From Porites lobata (taxonomy: Eukaryota > Cnidaria > Anthozoa > Scleractinia > Poritidae): a stretch of 64,000 bases of DNA. The stretch spans positions 4,377,501 through 4,441,500 of the forward strand of contig CALNXK010000020.1 of the NCBI GenBank assembly GCA_942486035.1. Direction: 5' to 3'. This document shows, one piece after another, positions 16,966 through 28,342 of this stretch. Each line of letters starts with the position of its first letter. The first letter of the stretch is position 1. The notes beneath the pieces are model-generated. The model ran no database searches, was not told where the DNA came from, and saw only the letters and a list, made by a program, of their open reading frames with translations. Both the position numbers and the translations under genes were made by a program.

Positions 16966-17317
16966 CATCCTCGGAGACCCAAGGGCAGATAGTGGGGGCG
17001 AGAGAAAGTCTAAACGGGCGGGAAAATGTGGCACGAAGAAAAGTAAAGGACGGCGAGAAGAGCCCCTGGGGACAATGTCTTACCAGACCAGTTCCAAACG
17101 GTCGCCGCCGTTCTGGCTTCTGATTGGTGCCAGAAAACTTGTGTTTTTCTCGCACCAATCAGAAGCCAGAACGGCGACCGTTTGGGACTGGTCTGGTAAG
17201 ACATTGTCCCTAGGGGCTCTTCTCGCCGTTCTTTACTTTTCTTCGTTCCATATATACTTTTCCGCCCGTTTAGACTTTCCCTCGCCCCCACTATCTGCCC
17301 CTGGGTCTCCGAGGATG
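16966..17317. mobile_element. Mutator-like foldback element with empty site in paralogous units
   Basis: 352 bases that are almost entirely two inverted arms of about 170 bases, starting CATCCTCGGAGACCC and ending with its complement. It is flanked by the 9-base repeat TTGCGACTC (16957-16965 and 17318-17326). The equivalent positions of the two other units (about 22,040 and 29,460) read CGCTTGCGA(G/C)TC with no insert. A 9-base duplication points to the MULE superfamily. Open frames on both strands mirror each other because of the palindrome and are not genes. Confidence 0.85.
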
Positions 17318-18148
17318 TTGCGACTCGTGTGCCACTTTTTTTCATGTTTTTGCCACATTTTGACGTCAACTTCGATCTATTTGTAGAAAAACCCACGGCA
17401 ACATATAATTTATTTGTTAATAAGTCTTAGGTTAAAATCTCAACAAGCTTATGGTCTCTATATACTTCAAACCTGCCGATAAATATCAGAAAGGTAAGAG
17501 GCTTATTTCCTACAGTTTAGGGAAATCTAATTTTCGCTGCTAACATTTTCATTAAGGGTAGGTTTAAAAACCATAATTATTTAATGTAAAAATAAAGAAG
17601 AGGCACCGATAATTAGGGATATAAAACCTACCTTTATTGAAAATTTTAGGAGCGAAAAGCTTTATCTTTATTAGTTTTTAGTTACTTTGCATGTCTATTT
17701 ACAGTGCAAATTTTCCCGTCATCTGTCAATTTTTTTCGCATTAATTAGTTAAAAGGCTATCTTTGTTACTAATGTTGTTGTTACTTTCATTAACGGTTAT
17801 TTCTGAAAATGTATGTTGAATCGTCAAATTAAAAGTTATATCTGTCCCGCTATGCGTTTTTTCTTCATGTTTATCTGCACAGTTAGCGCGCTATCTCTTA
17901 TCAAGATATTTATATCCACATTATATCCACGGATTGGGGGTTGTGAATCAAAGAGCTGTCAAATGGCATTTTAATTTTGTTTTATTTACAATTTTTTGTC
18001 TTCTCCTTTTTAATTACTTATGACTGGTAGGGTGACAAATTGAATTACTTTAGTTAGCTTTTCCCAGTTTTTTTGGTTTTTGTTTGTTCTTGCTGTTGCT
18101 TTTTTTTCTCAATAGCACCACATGCTTTTCTTTAATATGTGGTCCGTT

Positions 18149-18402
18149 AAGCCTGGTTTCCATATGACTGCTACGATCGCTGTGGTCGCTTTGATCGCTG
18201 CGAAAAAAAGTTCAGCGATCGCAGGAAAGTGGTTTCCGTATAGCCCGGTTTCCATATGATCGCTACGATCGCTGTGATCACTAAGCAAAAAAAGTTCAGC
18301 GATCGCGGCGATCATAGCGATCATATGAAAACCACTTTCAAGCGATCGCTGAACTTTTTTTCCTCAGCGATCGTAGCGATCGTATATATGGAAACCAGGC
18401 TT
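18149..18402. mobile_element. MITE with AAGCCTGGTTTCCATATG ends, copy 2 (tandem inside)
   Basis: Same ends as 15442-15573 but about twice as long. Two half-elements are joined, with repeated GCGATCGC/TAGCGATC blocks and several pairings between arms. It is extremely self-complementary. No coding. Confidence 0.7.
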
Positions 18403-19943
18403 TAAGGGGAAAGAAAAGGAAAAGGAAAGAACTGGCGTAAAATTGCTTTTAAGTTACTTTTGCTAAGAGTGTTTTTCTCTGTCTTTCTACCGTTTCTTTA
18501 TTGCGAATGACAAGTAGATAAAATTGAACCGTTACTTTAATTAACACTCGATAACCAATCACCAGACTTTTTTTCGTTTCTTTTTATTTTTTGTTTGTTT
18601 GTTTTCTTGAATATTTCTTTCCCTACTGAGGTGTTTTGCAAAGCATTGTGAACCAGGAGAGGGAACATTTGAAATCAGTAAGAAAGGATAACTTTTCAAT
18701 CGATGCACTCGATTTAGATTTACTTTAAAAGCCATTATGTATAGGAGGAAATGAGAAATCATTTAGTAGTTTACTTCGATGTTGGTCAAACCTTTTTATT
18801 ATCGTTGTTATTATTAGTCTCTATTTATTTTTGTCTCATTTTTTTCTTTTGCGGACGACAGGTAGATAATTTGAACCTTTCTTAAATTAACCAAAGACAA
18901 TGAATCAAGGTCAGACAAGGGATCTTTCTGGCTCTACAAGGCGTTTGCATGCCGTTACGAATACTTCACGAGAGGAGGCTCATACCGGAATTTTCAAGAC
19001 ATTTCCAAGGCCTTTGAAATGTAAGTAAATTAAGACATATGGAATGTAAGTAAGGGTAACTTACAAATCGACGCAGTCGCCATCAACACTAACGTCCTCT
19101 TTTTGATATACTATACAGACACATTATTGAAAGCTGCTAGCCGCTAAGTAAGAGGAAAAGAAAAAGTATTTAGAATTTGGAAGGTTGGTTAATAACCGAT
19201 ATCGTGTTTTATTTACTTTTACCCTATCCTCTAACCAGTTAAGTTTACGGTCTTTGGTGTAAACTTCTTGAAACTCACGCTATGCACTTTAACCATGGAG
19301 AAACATAATTTTTCCCAACTTTTCTTGATTGCTTCCAGCCCATAAAGTATAAAGCCCCGCACAATTCCCACGGTACGGTCTAAATATTTTATCGAAATCT
19401 GCCGAGACGTGGTTTAAATAGACGATGGGACAATCCCAGAAAAGTGGTCTCAAACTCTTAACACAAGGAGGCATCAAAGACGCAGGAAATAGAATAGTCT
19501 GAGCCTACAAGACTTCAACAATTTGTATTAATTAAATACATCCACTTAAACAAACTGAGGTAATCGTTATAGAAAATTTGATCCGAGTATAAAGTGATCC
19601 TTGGAAACCAAAAAAATCTGCGAATTATGTATTTCAAATTAATTCAAAATGAACACTAAATGAATGTAACTTTTTTTGCACACTTTCAGGATTCACACAC
19701 GAGCTAGGGGCTTTTAGCAAATCAGTAACGGTGAAACATTATGAGACAAAAATAAGAGAGGTCTTAGGTCTTCAGGAAGAACATCTGGGGCGATTAACTC
19801 AGCTGACTCTTAATATAAACGGCAATCACACGTCCATGCGTTTATAACACTACCTCGTCAATTCGAATCCGCCTTTCTTATTAATTCCTGTTACTGATCA
19901 TTCTAAAAACGAATCCCCTAGTAAAAGCTGGAGACTCGTAGAT

Positions 19944-20413
19944 TGCCGTTTGGCACGAAATTTTTGAGGGTCCCAATTTTTGCGATTTTTGCGATTTTTC
20001 CAGCGATCCGCAAAAATAAGTTCCCGTAAATAAAAATTACTAATCGTAAACATTTTTCCCGCAAACATTTACTCTAGGGTAAATATTCCTTAACTTAAAT
20101 TTGCTACACAAGAATACAGTACTAAGAAATCGTGTCTGTTCAATCACAGTTTGTCACTTTCATTCAGAGCAAAACGGTATACAACGAAATACTGGTTTAT
20201 TGTTTGAAAAGATGTATTTCTATTGCACGTAATCAACAAAAGCGAAAACATTATCAATCACTCTGGGCTCTGGGTACTCTCTGAAAATCTCCATAAATAA
20301 TTTCCAGCAAGAAAAAACAACCTGTCCTAATCACAAAAATTAGCTCCCGCAAAACACGAAAAAGGGCCAATCGGCAAAAATAAACTCTCGCAAAAGTTTC
20401 GTGCCACACGGCA
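19944..20413. mobile_element. MITE with TGCCGT.TGGCACGAAA ends, unit A copy
   Basis: Inverted ends TGCCGTTTGGCACGAAA and complement of TGCCGTGTGGCACGAAA. The interior is rich in GCAAAAATAA-type words. The copy in unit B (27449-27732) has the same ends but lacks about 187 internal bases, so the insertion predates the unit duplication. Confidence 0.65.
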
Positions 20414-20591
20414 TATAATATCTTTCAATTAACTTTAACACTCCACGGAGTAAGTTCAACACTTGCCTGCTTAAGGGCAAGCCCTTTTCAGGTCGTGTCT
20501 ATGTTTCTAAAAGTCAACAGATTTCTATCCGAAGCCATTTGCGATAATTTTTCTTTACTTTTTTTTTGCATTTTTTTCGCCCTCATTACAG

Positions 20592-21023
20592 GAGTTGTTT
20601 GCCACCTTAAACAGTATGGATACGGACAGTCTAGAGACGGTAAAAGTGATTCCAGTCTTACCGCTAGTCTCCGAAAAGCCAAATACAGAACAGAAAGAGT
20701 TCACAAAAACTATCTGGAATCAACTCCCTACCCTGAAAAGCAGACGAGACAAATGCAAGCGGTCTCTACAAGTCTTGAGGAAACACAAAAAGAACTCTAA
20801 GTGTCTCTACAGTTCACAAGACAGACCTAGACCTCTGAAAATCTTCGACAAAGAACTCCAGGCTGTCTTGGACCAGATCAGTCGCAGAGCCCAGGCAGAA
20901 ATAATGCTGATGATAAAACAGCAGGTAAAGGACCTTACAGCTGACATCGAGGCCATCCTTGCCCAGCAACAGTCGCTGCATGATTTGACATTGGTCATAC
21001 CTTGCATGTATGGGGGACTTTAA
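20592..21023 (+). CDS. Candidate terminal exon, unknown protein, unit A copy
   Basis: Acceptor with a long T-rich tract ending CATTACAG at 20591, then 143 codons to a stop at 21021-21023 and an AATAAA about 20 bases later. The protein is charged. The middle has a basic stretch (KSRRDKCKRSLQVLRKHKK). The C-terminal half has heptad-like Leu/Ile spacing (ELQAVLDQI, MIKQQVKDLTADIEAIL) that could form a coiled coil. I do not recognise the family. Unit B carries a copy with the frame intact and two amino-acid changes. Upstream exons were not found. An overlapping 101-codon frame (20495-20800) with a hydrophobic start is an alternative reading. Confidence 0.45.
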   Translation, partial: ELFATLNSMDTDSLETVKVIPVLPLVSEKPNTEQKEFTKTIWNQLPTLKSRRDKCKRSLQVLRKHKKNSKCLYSSQDRPRPLKIFDKELQAVLDQISRRAQAEIMLMIKQQVKDLTADIEAILAQQQSLHDLTLVIPCMYGGL

Positions 21024-21037
21024 GTGGTTTTGAACTA

Positions 21038-21050
21038 TATTTGGAAATAA
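21038..21050 (+). promoter_or_regulatory. Candidate polyadenylation signal, unit A exon
   Basis: GGAAATAAATATT about 20 bases after the stop of the 143-codon frame contains AATAAA. A second AATAAA lies near 21,221. Spacing to the stop is short but plausible. Confidence 0.4.
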
Positions 21051-21479
21051 ATATTAAATAACAGTTTTAGGTCATATCAGCTCGTAAGACAGGAAGACCT
21101 CCTTCTTTATTCTTTACATCCGCTTAGAATAAAGCGAAGGTCGTCTACAAGCTCTACAGACCTTGCTTGATCTCCTGCCTTCTAGTACTGTGATAGGTTA
21201 TGTGTACAAACGAATGTATGGTAAATAAAGACACTTCTTCTTCAAGCCCACCAGTTCTTGCAGTTCAAGCCCAAGACTTGCTTTCAAAGTAAATGATATT
21301 TCTGGAAACTTTGTTTCCGTACCGTCCTTACCAATCAAAACACTGTGTTCGCACTATATTGGGAAGGGCTTCTGTTTACAAATAACTAAGCTAGTGATTC
21401 CGGCGCGACTTCTGTAACGGAGCGAAGCTGCCTCGTGTCGATCTCCAAAGTGGAGAGTCACACACGAAATTTAGGCTCT

Positions 21480-21534
21480 GTTCACTTTACACCATAAAAA
21501 TAAAGCTTGTTGTTGTTGTTGTTGTTGTTGTTAA
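21480..21534. repeat. (GTT)n run following AATAAAGC
   Basis: AAAATAAAGCTTGTTGTTG followed by repeated TTG triplets. The same junction occurs at 16,475 and 28,965 with shorter runs, so it is part of the array unit. Confidence 0.7.
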
Positions 21535-22151
21535 TTGCAAAGTTTTTGAGGTGTTATAAAAAAAAAACGTTAAAGTAAAAACTAACAGCATGATTTCTGC
21601 ATTTTTTTCTAAAATCAGGATAATTTACAAAAACTAGCATGATTATTCCCATGATTTTAGAAATATACAAGCACTTCTAGTAGCATATTATGCTACTTTT
21701 GACAGCACAATCTATCAAAGCCTACGTCATGGCTACGAGAGACTCGGATATAAAAAAAGTTTTCGATGTTATTCTGCTTTGAGTAAGTGAAACTTTAAGA
21801 AGAAACGGTATGAAATTAAGACATAGAAGAAAATAAAGCGGAGACGGAAAGTGGCGCCAGTTTGTGACTTCAAAAAAGTGAGTTACCTGGCACAAATCCT
21901 CCAACAGGCAAATGGTTACAGGTGTCATTTCTTCTTTGTTCATTTAATAAAACGAGGAGATTCCATGTTGCCGTGGTTCTGTTCAGAAATAGATCACAGA
22001 AGACATCAAAATATGGTAAACATCACTGACACACTCGCTTGCGAGTCTGTGCCACTCTTTCTTTTCGTTTTTGTTTTTTTGTTTTTTGTCTTTTGTTTTT
22101 ACCGCATTTTGACGTCATATTTGATCTACTACTGAACAAACGCACGGCAAC

Positions 22152-22616
22152 CAGTGCCGTAGCCAGACCAAACGGCCAACCGAGGCAGGCGGGAGTTGCT
22201 AGGGGGGTTCGGGGGCATGCCCCCCCCCCCGAGAAATTTTGAACTTTAGTCTCTCGGAAATGCGATTTGCAGCGTTTTGTGGGCCTTTCGGTAACTTTTT
22301 TTCGAGTTAATTTAAGTGGAATTTAAAAAGCAATAATCAGAAACAAGCTACATAATCTGGGTGACCGTTAACCTCGCCAATGGTTTTGATCAGTATTTGT
22401 TCAAAAAAAATTTGAGTTAACGTACGTAGCCCCTTGAGATCGATGATATGGAAATTTTTTCATAGTATATTGACTGAACTGCTGAATTCTTTGTAATATC
22501 ATGATGCGTTAAAAATATCCGATGATCGCTTATGTAAAATAAAAATGATCGGCAAAATTCGTCAAAATTTTACCGAGGCGAGTGCCTCGGTTGGCCTCAT
22601 ACTAGCTACGGCGCTG
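22152..22616. mobile_element. hAT-like non-autonomous element with 5-base duplication and empty site
   Basis: 465 bases with ends CAGTGCCGTAGCCAG and the complement of CAGCGCCGTAGCTAG. A further matching inner block (GGCCAACCGAGGCA) extends the inverted ends to about 35 bases with gaps. It is flanked by GCAAC at 22147-22151 and 22617-22621. Unit B at about 29,572 has the uninterrupted GCACGGCAACATGG. The CAG-type ends look hAT-like, but 5 bases is short for that group, so the superfamily is unsure. A C9-10 run at about 22,220 lies inside. Confidence 0.8.
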
Positions 22617-22815
22617 GCAACATGGAATCTATTTGTTAAATCGTTTCTGGTTAAAACTTCAATTGCAGCAAGCTTATGGCCACTATAGACTTTAAACCTG
22701 CCGATAATTAATACGGGTACCAGAAAGCCAATAGGTTTATTTGCTAACGTGCAGGGAAAATCTGTTCGCTGCTAATCATTTTCATCAAGGGTTTGTTTTT
22801 AAACCCTAACTAGGG

Positions 22816-24032
22816 TATCTAAAAGATAGTAATGCTGCGGCACATTCTGTTGATACTGGCATTAGTTAGGCAGTGGGACTTAAAAGAATCGAAAATGACG
22901 TTGAATGTCTTATTTACATGTTGGAAAGTAATAATTACCATCAGTCTAAAGAAACAACTCGTGGGAACGTTGTTTAGAAAATGATCATTACGAAAAGTGA
23001 TTATCAACTGTGGTTTGCCCACAGTAAATTGTTGGAAATGATAGAAATTCAGATTGTTTAGCCATGTATTTGATATACGGTGTACTATCTTTTCACTGGA
23101 AACACGATACTTTTCTTGCTGTTTTATTGCACTTTATTAAATAACAGTTATTTAGGTATATATTTATAGAAAATAACAACACCAAAAAACGGGAAAAAAA
23201 AAAAGGAAAAAAGAGTGGTGTAGGACTCGAAACCGGCACCTTAAGCTCGACGTGACTACACCTAACCACTACATCACTGAGACTGATTACGTAGCCTTGG
23301 AGAAAAGTCTTTTATTTAATGCGTTTTGTATGAACCTTCCGCCGGCAAGATAATCAAGCTGCATTAACTGGGATATTAACAGTAAAAAAAACAATGCAAA
23401 CGCATATTCCATGGCAATGAATGAATGAAAGAACATAATTATGTTTTACAAACTTTACAAAACGACCATACACGTCCTCGTGTGCAAAGTAGGACGCAAA
23501 ACATGTTTTGTTATCTCGATTTCTGCTGTTATTTTGAAGCTAATGGTCAAAATCACATCCATTTTCGGCTCATACAGGTTCTTAAGAATAGCATGGCATG
23601 ACATTTTCTTACTTTCACATCACCTTCTAGAAAGCTGGAATTTGTATATTCCCCGTGTTGCGGGGCCGAAGAATGCTCATCATCTCGTCAAGTTTAACGC
23701 CTGGACGAGTCAAAGGCTCTTGATTTGAAATCCAATCCCCAAGTTAACCATCATACTCATCTGAAAGACTCCTGCGTGTCTTAAATTTGTTAAGACCTCT
23801 AACCGTGCTGTAGAAAAGTCTGGGCAGCGAACGATTCACGCTCTTAGTCGTGTTTTCATTTGAGTTGTCCCTGTCGCAATGCATTCTGGTAAAAAGTAAC
23901 GCAGTGCACTCTGGTTAAATGCAATGCATTCTGGTAAAAAGTGAATGAATTCGAGAATTCGTCGCCCCTTATATATTTCCCTTAAATCCTGATTATGTTG
24001 CTGCTCGCTCCCTACGGTCGCTCCGCAGCAAT
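22816..24032. mobile_element. About 1.2-kb segment present in unit A only
   Basis: Unit B passes directly from CCCTAATTAAGG to ACTTTAAGATG (about 29,755-29,775), while unit A has about 1.2 kb between CTAACTAGGG and CAATTAGGG. Short inverted ends GCTGCGG/CCGCAGC lie close to the borders. It contains a tRNA-like segment (23214-23284) and three spaced copies of GCATTCTGGT(A/T)AAA (about 23,880-23,940). No transposase frame. The exact border is uncertain by a few bases. Confidence 0.5.
23214..23284 (-). other. tRNA-like segment (degenerate tRNA or SINE head)
   Basis: The minus strand reads an A-box-like TGATGTAGTGGTTAGG and a B-box-like GGTTTCGAGTCC about 35 bases on. No convincing acceptor stem or anticodon loop, so it is not a functional tRNA. 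It could be the head of a SINE. Confidence 0.35.
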
Positions 24033-24857
24033 TAGGGACTTTAAGATGCCACGAGGCTGATGACAACGAGAACGTCAAAAAAGCAGCTGGTTAAATAAGC
24101 AAAACAACAACTCTGCACTAGCCTGAATTTCATCCGATTACTTCGAGTCGTTATTACTTCCTCAGAATTGTTGAGAGGAGAAAACGAGTCAAAGCAATCG
24201 GATAAATTTCAGGCTAACTCTGTACGTGATCACGTTTTTTACACATTTCTTTGTCATCACTGCACTGCTACGACGGAAAAATGCCTAATTTCACGTTTTA
24301 TAGAGGACGTAAACAAGCGACGGCTAATTTTTTTTTCTCTTTCTGAACTTCTAATTAAAAATGTTAGCAGCGAAAAGCTTTATGTTTATAAGTTTTACTT
24401 TACATGTCTAATTTACCATGTGCAAATTTTACCATCGAAAGTCGGTGTTATTTTTTTCTTTACGTTTGAATTGTGTTACTGACATTAACGGTTATTTCTG
24501 AGGATGTGTGTTGAAGCATACGAAACGCCATGTTAAAAGTTTTATTTCTCCCGTTGTGCGTTTTTTCCGTATGTTTATCACCGCGGTTAGAGCGTTATTA
24601 CTCAGTTATAATAGATATTTAAAATTACCTTTTTTGTTTAATTCCACCATGACGTTTAATTTATCCTTCTACAAGCGTCTTCGAAAACGTAAACAACACG
24701 ATAACTAATTATTTCGGGCCACCTTAACCTGTTAACTGTTTAGGCAAAAAAAAAAAGACAAAAACCATAAAAACAAAAACCATAAAAAAAAGCCTGTCAA
24801 ATGCCAAACACCCTCTTTTGATTACGTTTGACAGTTAGAGTGATAATGCCAATTACT

Positions 24858-24880
24858 TAGTTCCCCCCCCCCCCCCCTTT
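24858..24880. repeat. Poly-C and T tract
   Basis: A run of about 15 C followed by T within unit A. Simple repeat of no clear role. Confidence 0.8.
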
Positions 24881-24959
24881 TTCAGTTATTATCTATTGTC
24901 CGTTAAGGCCAAAAAAAAAGAAAGAAAAGAAAGGAAAGGAAAGGTTCATAATGGTTTTA

Positions 24960-27440
24960 CAAACAATTTTGAATCAGGAGGATATACTAATACCCTTTGA
25001 AATGTAAGTAAGTCGATTTAGATTTCCTCTACAAATCCTCATTGAAAGCCGTTATGTATAAGAGGAAATGAGAGATCGTTTAATGTTTCACTTCGGTGTT
25101 GGTGAAGCCTCTTTATTGTTGTTGTTAATATTATCATCGATATATATATATATTTTTTCGTCTCCTTTTCTTTTAATTGCCAACGACAGGTAGATAATTT
25201 GAACCTTGCTTAAAGTAACCAAAGACAATGAATCATCTGACTTTCTTTTAGGAATCTTTCTTTCTTTACAAGGTGTTTTGCAAGTAGTTACACAAGTGAG
25301 TTCAGGAGAGAAGACTCGTACTCTGGCATTTTCAAGACATTTTCAAAGCCTTCTGAAATGTAAGTAAGGGTAACTTAGGAATCGACACGGTCGATACCAA
25401 CACTTGTCCTCTTCCTGGTTTACTATACACATACACATTATTGAAAGCCGCTAGCCGCTAAGCAAGAGCAAAAGAAAAATATATTGAATATTTCACCTCG
25501 ATGTTGGTCACTTGAAATATGTAAACTATCGAAGGTTGGCTAACAACTGACATCGTGTTTGATTTACTAATGATCCTATCCCCTAACGAGTAGTCTCGTC
25601 TTTGGTCCAAACTACTTGAAACCTCACAACTTTAACCATGGAGACGAAACACATATGTTTCGCAAATTTCCGTTCTAGGTATGTTTTGTTTACGTGCGTC
25701 GCTGATCTGGTCTGATCAGAGTCTCTTCAATATATAATAGGAGATCGAGCAGTGGAGACTAGTGAAGGCCAATTTATGTGAAATCACGGCGTGTTTATCT
25801 GACTGGAAAAAATGAATGGACTGTTCACCCCTCCGCCTTCCATTTTTTATTTTTTTAAATTTTTTTGCTCCCCTCTAACTTTCGTGCAATAACTCGACTG
25901 GAAACGCTTGCTACGCAGGCGAACTTTAAAGCCACTCATGATATGGCCACCAAAATAGCACAGAATAATGCACTCAACATAGGGGTCTGTAAAAGGGTCT
26001 AATGATTCAGGGCCAAAGGTAAAAGTTAAATGATAGGGATCGCATCGCGATAGCCTGTATACGGATATCTCCGTTTGTCTCGTGACTCGAACGATTTGGT
26101 ATTGATCGATAACCTTGTTTCCACTACGTACTTACCGGGTGATGATGTTGTTTTCTGTGCAGGACTTTAAGGGATCAAAAAGTACGTACCGTGTCCTGCT
26201 AGCCTGTGAACAGGCTCTCTGTTTGGGCAAAGGGTGAAAAAATCGCGAGGAGAGGGAAGGGAAAGGGTTAGACCCTTTGAGACCCTTGGAAACCAAAAAA
26301 ATCTGCGAATTATGAATTTCGAATTAATTCAAAATGAATACTAAATAAATGTAAGTTCTTAGCGAGCTTACTCCTTGTAGACTTCTCAATGTTGGCCTGT
26401 TTTGTTTTGCACAGTTTCAGGATTTAAACACAAGCACGGGCTTTTAGCCAATCAGTAACGGTGAAATATTATGAGTGAAAAGTAAGACGAATTATCGGGT
26501 GTTTAGACGAATTATGAACCCAAATTATCTTCTCGCCTCTATTCATAACGATACCGTCAAAATGTTTTTTCCAAATTTACCGAGAAGATGTTGGGACCAT
26601 GGCGGGTAAATAATAATAATGTTACCTTCTCCTTCGGAATTTAATGGACTGAGCTTGCACGACCTTGACAAATTTGATTTCCAGAAACATGGAAACGTTT
26701 AGACAGCTTCCTGCTTGGGTGGGACCTTGCTGAGAGTTTTGACGGAACAAACATGTCACGTCTCACATAATTCAGAGCTGGAGAGCTAAAGGGAAATTTT
26801 TTACAATTTATACGGATAGCTAGCTCTACGTGCGGAAATATCAGTAGTTTGTCTCGTGATGGTTCTGGTCTAGTACTTTTTTAGTGATCAAGTTGCTTCC
26901 ACTTTGTTTCTACAGCTGGTCCTTCTCTGGAGGTAATGTCGTGTCCCGTGGAGGGCTCTCCCCGGAAGGTATATGTCAAGGTACGTTTCAGGCGCTCTGT
27001 TGGTAATCTAGCGTATGGTTAGTGTATTATTTTCATGGGAAATACTTCATGTTTCTTGCTTAAGTTGAACAATGAGGAAGCCAATGGTATGGTCAGGTAT
27101 ACACTAACGACTACTGTACTGCAGAAAATTAAAAAAAAGCGCAATCGAATCTACCAGTCCCCAGCTTCTAGTACGTTCAAAAAAAAAAAGAATGGTGAAT
27201 TTTAAAAAAAAACCTTTTGACAGATGGTCTCGTAAATGAAGGAACTTTTTTTTTCTCAGGGACGTTTATTTTCGCGGAAAAAATCAATTTAATCTCGCAA
27301 AAATCACAAAACCATTGAAGCGGTCCAAAGTCTTTACACATCCATGCGTTTATAACACTACCGGGTCAATTCGAATCTGCCTTTCTTAATTCCTGTTGCT
27401 GATCATTCTAAAAACGAATCCCCGAGTAAAAGCTGGAGAC
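24960..27440. repeat. First half of array unit B
   Basis: Starts with the block also seen at 18.5 and 31.55 kb and continues through the CGACACGGTCGATACC landmark (about 25,380). The 25.7-27.3 kb part has no close counterpart in unit A and no gene I can support. Confidence 0.5.
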
Positions 27441-27448
27441 TCGTAGAT

Positions 27449-27732
27449 TGCCGTGTCGCACGAAATTTTTTAGGGTTTCAATTTTTGCGATTTTTGCGAT
27501 TTTTCCAGCGATCCTCAAAAATACGTTCCCGCAAATAAAAATTACTAACCGTAAACATTTTTCCCGCAGACATTTACTCTAGAGTAAATATTCCTTAACT
27601 TAAATTTGCTACACAAGAATACAGTACTAAGAAATCGTGTCTGTCCTAATCACAAAAATTAGTTCCCGCAAAACACAAAAAAGGGCCAATCCGCAAAAAT
27701 AAACTCTCGCAAAAGTTTCGTGCCACACGGCA
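27449..27732. mobile_element. MITE with TGCCGT.TGGCACGAAA ends, unit B copy
   Basis: Same ends as 19944-20413 but 284 bases long, missing an internal stretch. Shared flanks show that both derive from one insertion before unit duplication. Confidence 0.65.
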
Positions 27733-27910
27733 TATAATATCTTTCAATTAACTTTAACACTCCACGGAGTAAGTTCAATACTTGCCTGCTTAAGGGCAAG
27801 CCCTTTTCAGGTCATGTCTATGTTTCTAAAAGTCAACAGATTTCTATCCGAAGCCATTTGCCATAATTTTTCTTTACTTTTTTTGGGCATTGTTTTCGCC
27901 CTCATTACAG

Positions 27911-28342
27911 GAGTTGTTTGCCACCTTAAACAGTATGGATACGGACAGTCTAGAGACGGTAAAAGTGATTCCAGTCTTACCGCTAGTCTCCGAAAAGCCA
28001 AATACAGAACAGAAAGAGTTCACAAAAACTATCTGGAATCAACTCCCTACCCTGAAAAGCAGACGAGACAAATGCAAGCGGTCTCTACAAGTCTTGAGGA
28101 AACACAAAAAGAACTCTAAGTGTCTCTACAGTTCACAAGACAGACCTAGACCTCTGAAAATGTTCGACAAAGAACTCCAGGCTGTCTTGGACCAGATCAG
28201 TCGCAGAGCCCAGGCAGAAATAACGCTGATGATAAAACAGCAGGTAAAGGACCTTACAGCTGACATCGAGGCCATCCTTGCCCAGCAACAGTCGCTGCAT
28301 GATTTGACATTGGTCATACCTTGCATGTATGGGGGACTTTAA
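27911..28342 (+). CDS. Candidate terminal exon, unknown protein, unit B copy
   Basis: Same structure as 20592-21023: T-rich acceptor ending CATTACAG, 143 codons, stop at 28340-28342. Compared by eye, the protein differs at two positions (Ile to Met, Met to Thr) and has no indel, whereas array flanks differ by many substitutions and indels. After the stop this copy carries about 150 bases not found in unit A, so its AATAAA lies near 28,512. No domain recognised; same Leu/Ile heptads in the C-terminal half. Either a duplicated host gene or the tail of an unknown mobile element. Confidence 0.45.
   Translation, partial: ELFATLNSMDTDSLETVKVIPVLPLVSEKPNTEQKEFTKTIWNQLPTLKSRRDKCKRSLQVLRKHKKNSKCLYSSQDRPRPLKMFDKELQAVLDQISRRAQAEITLMIKQQVKDLTADIEAILAQQQSLHDLTLVIPCMYGGL

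Larger units (their letters stand above)
16420..18420. repeat. Array unit segment corresponding to 21.44-24.95 and 28.9-31.0 kb
   Basis: Shares in order: AATAAAGCTTGTTGTTG, GCTACTTTTGC, the GTGGTTCTTTTAAGTAAC-type segment, TCAACTGTCAAT-type and CCCGCTATGCG-type segments, and the GGTCCGTTAAG end. It lacks the 143-codon exon block found in units A and B. Nothing host-coding seen. Confidence 0.6.

Noticed and set aside
16654..17396. Several mirrored frames of 64-165 codons on both strands
   Set aside because: They arise from the foldback element at 16966-17317; protein pairs mirror each other because the DNA is palindromic.
20495..20800. 101-codon frame with a hydrophobic start overlapping the 143-codon exon
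   Set aside because: Kept only as an alternative; the longer frame has an acceptor, a heptad pattern and a nearby AATAAA. Not resolved by sequence alone.
23214..23284. Functional tRNA gene
   Set aside because: A-box and B-box words exist, but no acceptor stem or anticodon arm pairs.
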